Assembly (NCBI GenBank): GCA_003487805.1
Contig: DNNE01000166.1
Coordinates: 482 to 17,492 of the forward strand
Reading direction: 5' to 3'
Source of the DNA: Blastocatellia bacterium
GTDB taxonomy: Bacteria > Acidobacteriota > Blastocatellia > Pyrinomonadales > Pyrinomonadaceae
DNA length: 17,011 nucleotides
The translations under genes were made by a program, and so were the position numbers. Positions 15,301 to 17,011 of the stretch are shown in pieces. The notes beneath the pieces were generated by a model. That model saw only the letters and a list, made by a program, of their open reading frames with translations. It did not search any database and was not told the DNA's origin. How positions within the stretch are numbered: the stretch's first letter is position 1; the number at the start of each line of letters is the position of its first letter.

Positions 15301-15558
15301 ACAAATGGAGAAGGCGCAGGCAAGCTGCTGGTTCGGGATACCACAGTCGGCGCGGTGAGAATGACTTTCAATACCACCGGCAACGTGGGCATCGGAACGA
15401 CTGGACCAAACGCGAAACTGCACGTCGCGGGAGGCGACGTTGCGATAACGACGCAGAGCAACGGCGTAATTCTGAGAGCTACAGATGGGGCAAACTGTTA
15501 CCGCGTGACGGTGAACAACGCGGGCACTCTCAGTACGGCACTAGTAACCTGCCCTTGA
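12364..15558 (+). CDS. Large exported repeat protein, tail-fibre-like/adhesin-like
   Basis: A 1064-residue protein with a signal peptide (1-23, ending TAAAQ). An Ig-like region at about 40-117 resembles the FlgD_ig fold (EVYAAGGEKLF through AAGAYVCVV). A GSGTQNHIAKW stretch (260-270) follows, then seven VGIGTT-type motifs, for example at 203-208, 446-451, 661-666, 926-931 and 1007-1012. Between them are two arrays of 17-residue NxFFGxxAGxxN repeats (about 547-630 and 762-895). Such sequences occur in fibre-like and trimeric-adhesin-like proteins, where each repeat probably forms a beta-turn of a solenoid. No S74 chaperone domain is seen at the C-terminus, which ends with two cysteines. The function is probably structural or adhesive at the surface; the partner is unknown. 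A good AGGAGA (12351-12356) precedes the ATG. The sigma-kinase operon is divergent. Confidence 0.85.
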   Translation: MRTLKEIICASVLVLALLSTAAAQDSAALQKSTLTITAAAAGERVRITAPSSVVQMHVEVYAAGGEKLFDQEIRGGNVFDWHIKDGQAQRLAAGAYVCVVTARSVSGKLIRKIGAVTVDENSASVGPGESQLLSPPQAQAIGPVEADSSWTIVTEGDNQTATVIANNGTDGQMIRGRGALTFRIGNFFSGIDTEQMRLTEEGNLGIGTSQPQAKLDVAGTVRAERFLVARPKPGSASQTQASNSAPATGATDSVQPLTSGSGTQNHIAKWTDNAGMLGDSAITETVGGNVGIGTTATVALDIYGKFKINNDGTGKWGASGAQGLLNWDTNLAIIGGYAGNNLGLFANNTQYATLTTAGKFGLGTTAPNSLFEIKGAVPVLSINGTASNSFRGLTFLDDGSDFGTKLTANASTGELRDSVGPAVGWGGFRTFYTDTTEKMRITSSGNVGIGTTTPASRLEVAGNVKVTGNGNGFFFADGTSMTTAGATLGANTFTGNQTVTGNVSATGTLSTTGAVSGASASFTGDVDTTTSYKIGGARVLSVAGTNNTFAGVGAGASNTTGLSNSFFGYNAGEGNSAGNSNAYFGAGAGTNTGGSGNAFFGASAGFSSGNENNNTFIGNSTNGAEGITNATALGSNARVTQSNSLVLGSINGVNSATSNTKVGIGTTAPAQPLEVVGNVKVSGDGNGFIFADNTTMTTAGATLGANTFTGNQTVTGNVSASGTLSATGVVSGASANFTGDVNTTTQYNIGGNRVLSVPGVQNIFAGAGAGANNSGPRNSFFGVTAGGSNANGFNNSFFGWSAGLNNTSGNNNAFFGASAGKNATADNNAFFGVSAGFANTAGGSNAFFGFGAGQNNSIGSSNIFIGTNSGITNTVESNNTFIGTSANGAAGITNATAIGSNASVTQSNSLVLGSINTVNGATSNTNVGIGTTAPSSVFHIVSQAEQLITASTSWTGGAWFNLANTDTGARTWSLISSASTNGEGAGKLLVRDTTVGAVRMTFNTTGNVGIGTTGPNAKLHVAGGDVAITTQSNGVILRATDGANCYRVTVNNAGTLSTALVTCP
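13702..14346 (+). repeat. Intragenic module 1 (645 bp) of the surface protein
   Basis: Residues 447-661. The module contains a VGIGTT motif, an ANTFTGNQTVTGNVSA stretch and four NxFFG-type units plus a terminal unit. Its first 300 bp are highly similar at DNA level to module 2 (near-identical runs such as CTTCACGGGCAATCAGACCG), showing duplication of a gene segment. The FFG array is shorter than in module 2. Confidence 0.85.
14347..15141 (+). repeat. Intragenic module 2 (795 bp) of the surface protein
   Basis: Residues 662-926. The layout is the same as module 1 but with seven NxFFG/NxFIG-type units before the terminal NTFIG unit, against four in module 1. The extra 50 residues correspond to about three 17-residue units, so the array has grown or shrunk in whole-unit steps. 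The segment after each array (ITNATA to GSINxVN) is again nearly identical between modules. Confidence 0.85.
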
Positions 15559-15611
15559 CTTATTTGTTCCGACTGTTGCCGGACAGAAACACGGACTGAT
15601 TTAAGAGCTAA

Positions 15612-15806
15612 CCACATCCAAAGAACGCGCATTTAAGACATCGTGCCTGGAACGTTGGTCACGATCTGCCACTGTTGATGCTCCGGGGTCTCAAAGAGCT
15701 GAAGGCAGGCAATGATTCTCTGAGGCGGGAGAACGAGGCTTTGAAGCAGAGGATAGAAGCACAAGAGGTACGCTTGCGGAAGTTTGAGGCAAGGCTCGAT
15801 CAGTAA
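15612..15806 (+). pseudogene. Coiled-coil C-terminal fragment of a lost gene
   Basis: The frame is open from 15612 (a TAA at 15609 precedes it) to a TAA at 15804-15806. The last 42 codons from an ATG at 15678 encode a leucine-zipper-like coiled coil, with L8, L15, L22 and F36 at one heptad position and I26, L33 and L40 at another, and many Glu/Arg. No ribosome-binding site is evident. Fibre-like proteins with an S74 chaperone domain often end in such a coil, so this may be the tail of a decayed relative of the upstream gene. A short functional peptide cannot be excluded. The remaining 15559-15611 shows nothing. Confidence 0.45.
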
Positions 15807-15819
15807 GCTGAGACCGGCA

Positions 15820-15855
15820 CGGCGCGGCCGTTAATAGAATGGAACAGCCGCGCCG
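15820..15855. terminator. 9-bp GC-rich inverted repeat after the coiled-coil fragment
   Basis: CGGCGCGGC (15820-15828) and GCCGCGCCG (15847-15855) are perfectly complementary, with an 18-nt loop. It lies 14 bp after the TAA of the coiled-coil fragment. No T run follows, so a termination role is only suggested. Confidence 0.35.
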
Positions 15856-15904
15856 GTTTCGAAGAGTACATCGACCTTACGGTCAACGGATCTTAAGCCC
15901 GTTT

Positions 15905-15932
15905 CGACGATGCGGTAGGTATCGCATCGTCG
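15905..15932. terminator. 10-bp hairpin between convergent genes
   Basis: CGACGATGCG (15905-15914) and CGCATCGTCG (15923-15932) form a perfect 10-bp stem with an 8-nt loop. It lies between the surface-protein gene and the convergent lipoprotein gene and could stop transcription from either side. A weaker AGGCGAG/CTCGCCT pair follows at 15961-15992. No T-tract is present. Confidence 0.4.
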
Positions 15933-16026
15933 TCCCTCATCTTCCCCTCATCCCGGACGTAGGCGAGGCAAGCGATTTAGGCTCGCTCGCCTTTCAGAGC
16001 GGTCGAACCGGGGTCGAGGATTTGCG

Positions 16027-16851
16027 CTACGACCGCGCAACCGCCACTAAGCGAAAACCGAGGTTGTCGAAGTGACTGTCGGGTGAATACCTGTCGCGGC
16101 GAGTGATGCGGACGCTGACAGCATCGCTGAACCACGAACCGTTGCGATACATTCGCTTATTTGACTCTCCACCACCCAACCATGCTGAGCCATCCGTTGG
16201 CGCACCATTATAGTTGCCATGGTAGTCGTCCATTATCCACTCCAGAACATTTCCCTGCATGTCGTACAAGCCCCAGGCGTTCGCCTGCTTCTGTCCTACC
16301 GGATGCATCTTGTCGTCGGAGTTTTTGCCATACCAGGCCATCGAATCAAGATCGCCTGCATCATTTCCCGTTGTCCCCGCGCGACACGCATACTCCCACT
16401 CTGCTTCGCTTGGCAGCCGATACGTGTAGCCGTCATTCGTCGCGTTCAACTTCTTGATGAACTCCTGAGTGTCATCCCATGAAACCTTCTCGACAGGGCA
16501 GTTCTCACCGCAGCTTTTATTAGATGAAGGGTTGTTGCTCATAACTTTCTGCCACTGCGCCTGGGTCACTTCGTAACGTCCCAGATAAAAGCCGCTGGCG
16601 AACGTCACTTGATGAACGGGACTTTCGTCCGAGTAGCTGTCCAATCCCATCTTAAAATTACCAGCCGGGACAGCGGCGAACTCCATTCCGATGCTGTTCT
16701 TCACAACTTTTGCAGCACTGCTGTTCGCGCCGTTCTTACTGCAACCGTCCAACGCCACTAACCCGACGAGCAACATCAAACCGACAGCTAAATTGATCCA
16801 TGATTCGCTCCGATGTTTCGCTTGCTTCTGGTTCTTGATCTCTTCCGGCAT
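16027..16851 (-). CDS. Lipoprotein with FGE/SUMF1-like domain, catalytic cysteines absent
   Basis: A 274-residue protein. A short basic N-terminus, a hydrophobic stretch (20-36) and LDGC with Cys37 form a plausible lipoprotein signal, placing it on a membrane. The FGE-sulfatase/SUMF1 domain fills about 50-274, with VPAGNFKMG, GFYLGRYEVTQ (87-97), LPSEAEWEYACRAG, QGNVLEWIMDDY and a terminal GFRLV. In formylglycine-generating enzymes a Cys pair lies after GSF; here GSWFS (238-242) and V247 occupy those places, so oxidase activity is unlikely and a binding or accessory role fits better. The ATG at 16851 is chosen because a GAGGAG lies 8 nt upstream. A GTG at 16860 overlaps that site. No sulfatase gene is nearby. 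Confidence 0.88.
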   Translation of the reverse strand: MPEEIKNQKQAKHRSESWINLAVGLMLLVGLVALDGCSKNGANSSAAKVVKNSIGMEFAAVPAGNFKMGLDSYSDESPVHQVTFASGFYLGRYEVTQAQWQKVMSNNPSSNKSCGENCPVEKVSWDDTQEFIKKLNATNDGYTYRLPSEAEWEYACRAGTTGNDAGDLDSMAWYGKNSDDKMHPVGQKQANAWGLYDMQGNVLEWIMDDYHGNYNGAPTDGSAWLGGGESNKRMYRNGSWFSDAVSVRITRRDRYSPDSHFDNLGFRLVAVARS

Positions 16852-16940
16852 CTTTGTCACTCCTCTGTAGCGGACCTATGGTTTTTCAATCTTGCTTACC
16901 TTCATCGAACAATAGCTTTGCCCAAAAAGTAGAGGAGACG

Positions 16941-17011
16941 AACACGGTACGGAACCGGTCGCGCCAACCGGGTAGCTTCCTTTGAGATCACCCGCTTGCT
17001 AGCGCAAGCGG
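16941..17011. repeat. Palindromic repeat at the right edge (probably truncated)
   Basis: CCGCTTGC (16992-16999) and GCAAGCGG (17004-17011) form a perfect 8-bp stem with a 4-nt loop ending exactly at the window edge. A CCGGT/ACCGG pair lies at 16955-16971. The GGTAC-GAACCG and CGCTTGCTAGCGCAAGCG elements resemble dispersed acidobacterial repeats, from memory. The element lies upstream of the lipoprotein gene, and its full extent is cut off. Confidence 0.5.

Noticed and set aside
15559..16026. tRNA or small RNA gene in the long gap
   Set aside because: Hairpins are present but no cloverleaf, TTCGA-loop context or conserved RNA architecture could be assembled.
15839..16075. 78-codon plus-strand open frame after the coiled-coil fragment
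   Set aside because: It spans several hairpins, overlaps the end of the lipoprotein gene, lacks a ribosome-binding site and has no recognisable motif.
393..16495. Other TGTCGA occurrences as ECF42 sites (for example near 393, 9532, 11612, 16064 and 16491 reversed)
   Set aside because: All lie in or at the end of coding regions, and none has CGA 17 nt downstream.
16852..16860. GTG start three codons upstream for the FGE-like lipoprotein
   Set aside because: The GTG overlaps the GAGGAG that is properly spaced for the ATG at 16851.

Overview
The window looks like a chromosomal segment of an acidobacterium, most likely class Blastocatellia. This is inferred from gene content, not from a marker gene. 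Pointers are an ECF sigma factor overlapping a large TPR-bearing Ser/Thr kinase, a secreted tricorn-type S41 protease, an ECF42 sigma factor with a DGPF (YciI-type) partner, a secreted tail-fibre-like repeat protein, a lipoprotein with an FGE/SUMF1 fold, and several short palindromic repeat families between genes. No rRNA, tRNA, CRISPR, transposase or phage structural operon was seen.

Layout. (1) Positions 1-1156 (minus strand): a VOC/glyoxalase-like protein (86-451) lies downstream of a DGPF/YciI-like protein (586-954). A promoter-like motif with the recognition pattern reported for ECF42 sigma factors precedes the DGPF gene, and a second copy at 45-83 points off the left edge. (2) 1157-2398 (plus): the ECF42 sigma factor with its C-terminal extension, divergent from its probable targets. 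(3) 2614-3981 (plus): a secreted six-Asp-box beta-propeller of the sialidase/BNR type. (4) 4073-4789 (minus): a NiCoT/UreH-like metal transporter with a His-rich loop. (5) 5028-8315 (plus): a secreted tricorn-like protease. (6) 8316-8743: an intergenic zone with a compound palindromic repeat and three hairpins between convergent genes. (7) 12017-8744 (minus): an ECF sigma factor overlapping a transmembrane Ser/Thr kinase with a TPR-type C-terminus. (8) 12364-15558 (plus): a 1064-residue exported protein with seven VGIGTT-type motifs and two arrays of 17-residue NxFFG repeats inside duplicated modules. (9) 15559-16026: a coiled-coil gene fragment and hairpins. (10) 16851-16027 (minus): a lipoprotein with an FGE-like fold lacking the catalytic cysteines. 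(11) 16852-17011: a leader and the start of another palindromic repeat at the right edge.

Two regulatory modules stand out. In the ECF42/DGPF/VOC module, two promoter-like sites share a 12-nt block around the -35 element, the -10 element at identical 17-nt spacing, and a downstream ACTAAT block. In the second module, an ECF sigma factor is translationally coupled to a kinase. The sigma factor's usual acidic core-binding motif is replaced by a QPTG stretch that carries a threonine, which fits activation by phosphorylation. That operon diverges from the repeat-rich surface protein, a candidate but unproven target. The rest is typical accessory and secretory content.
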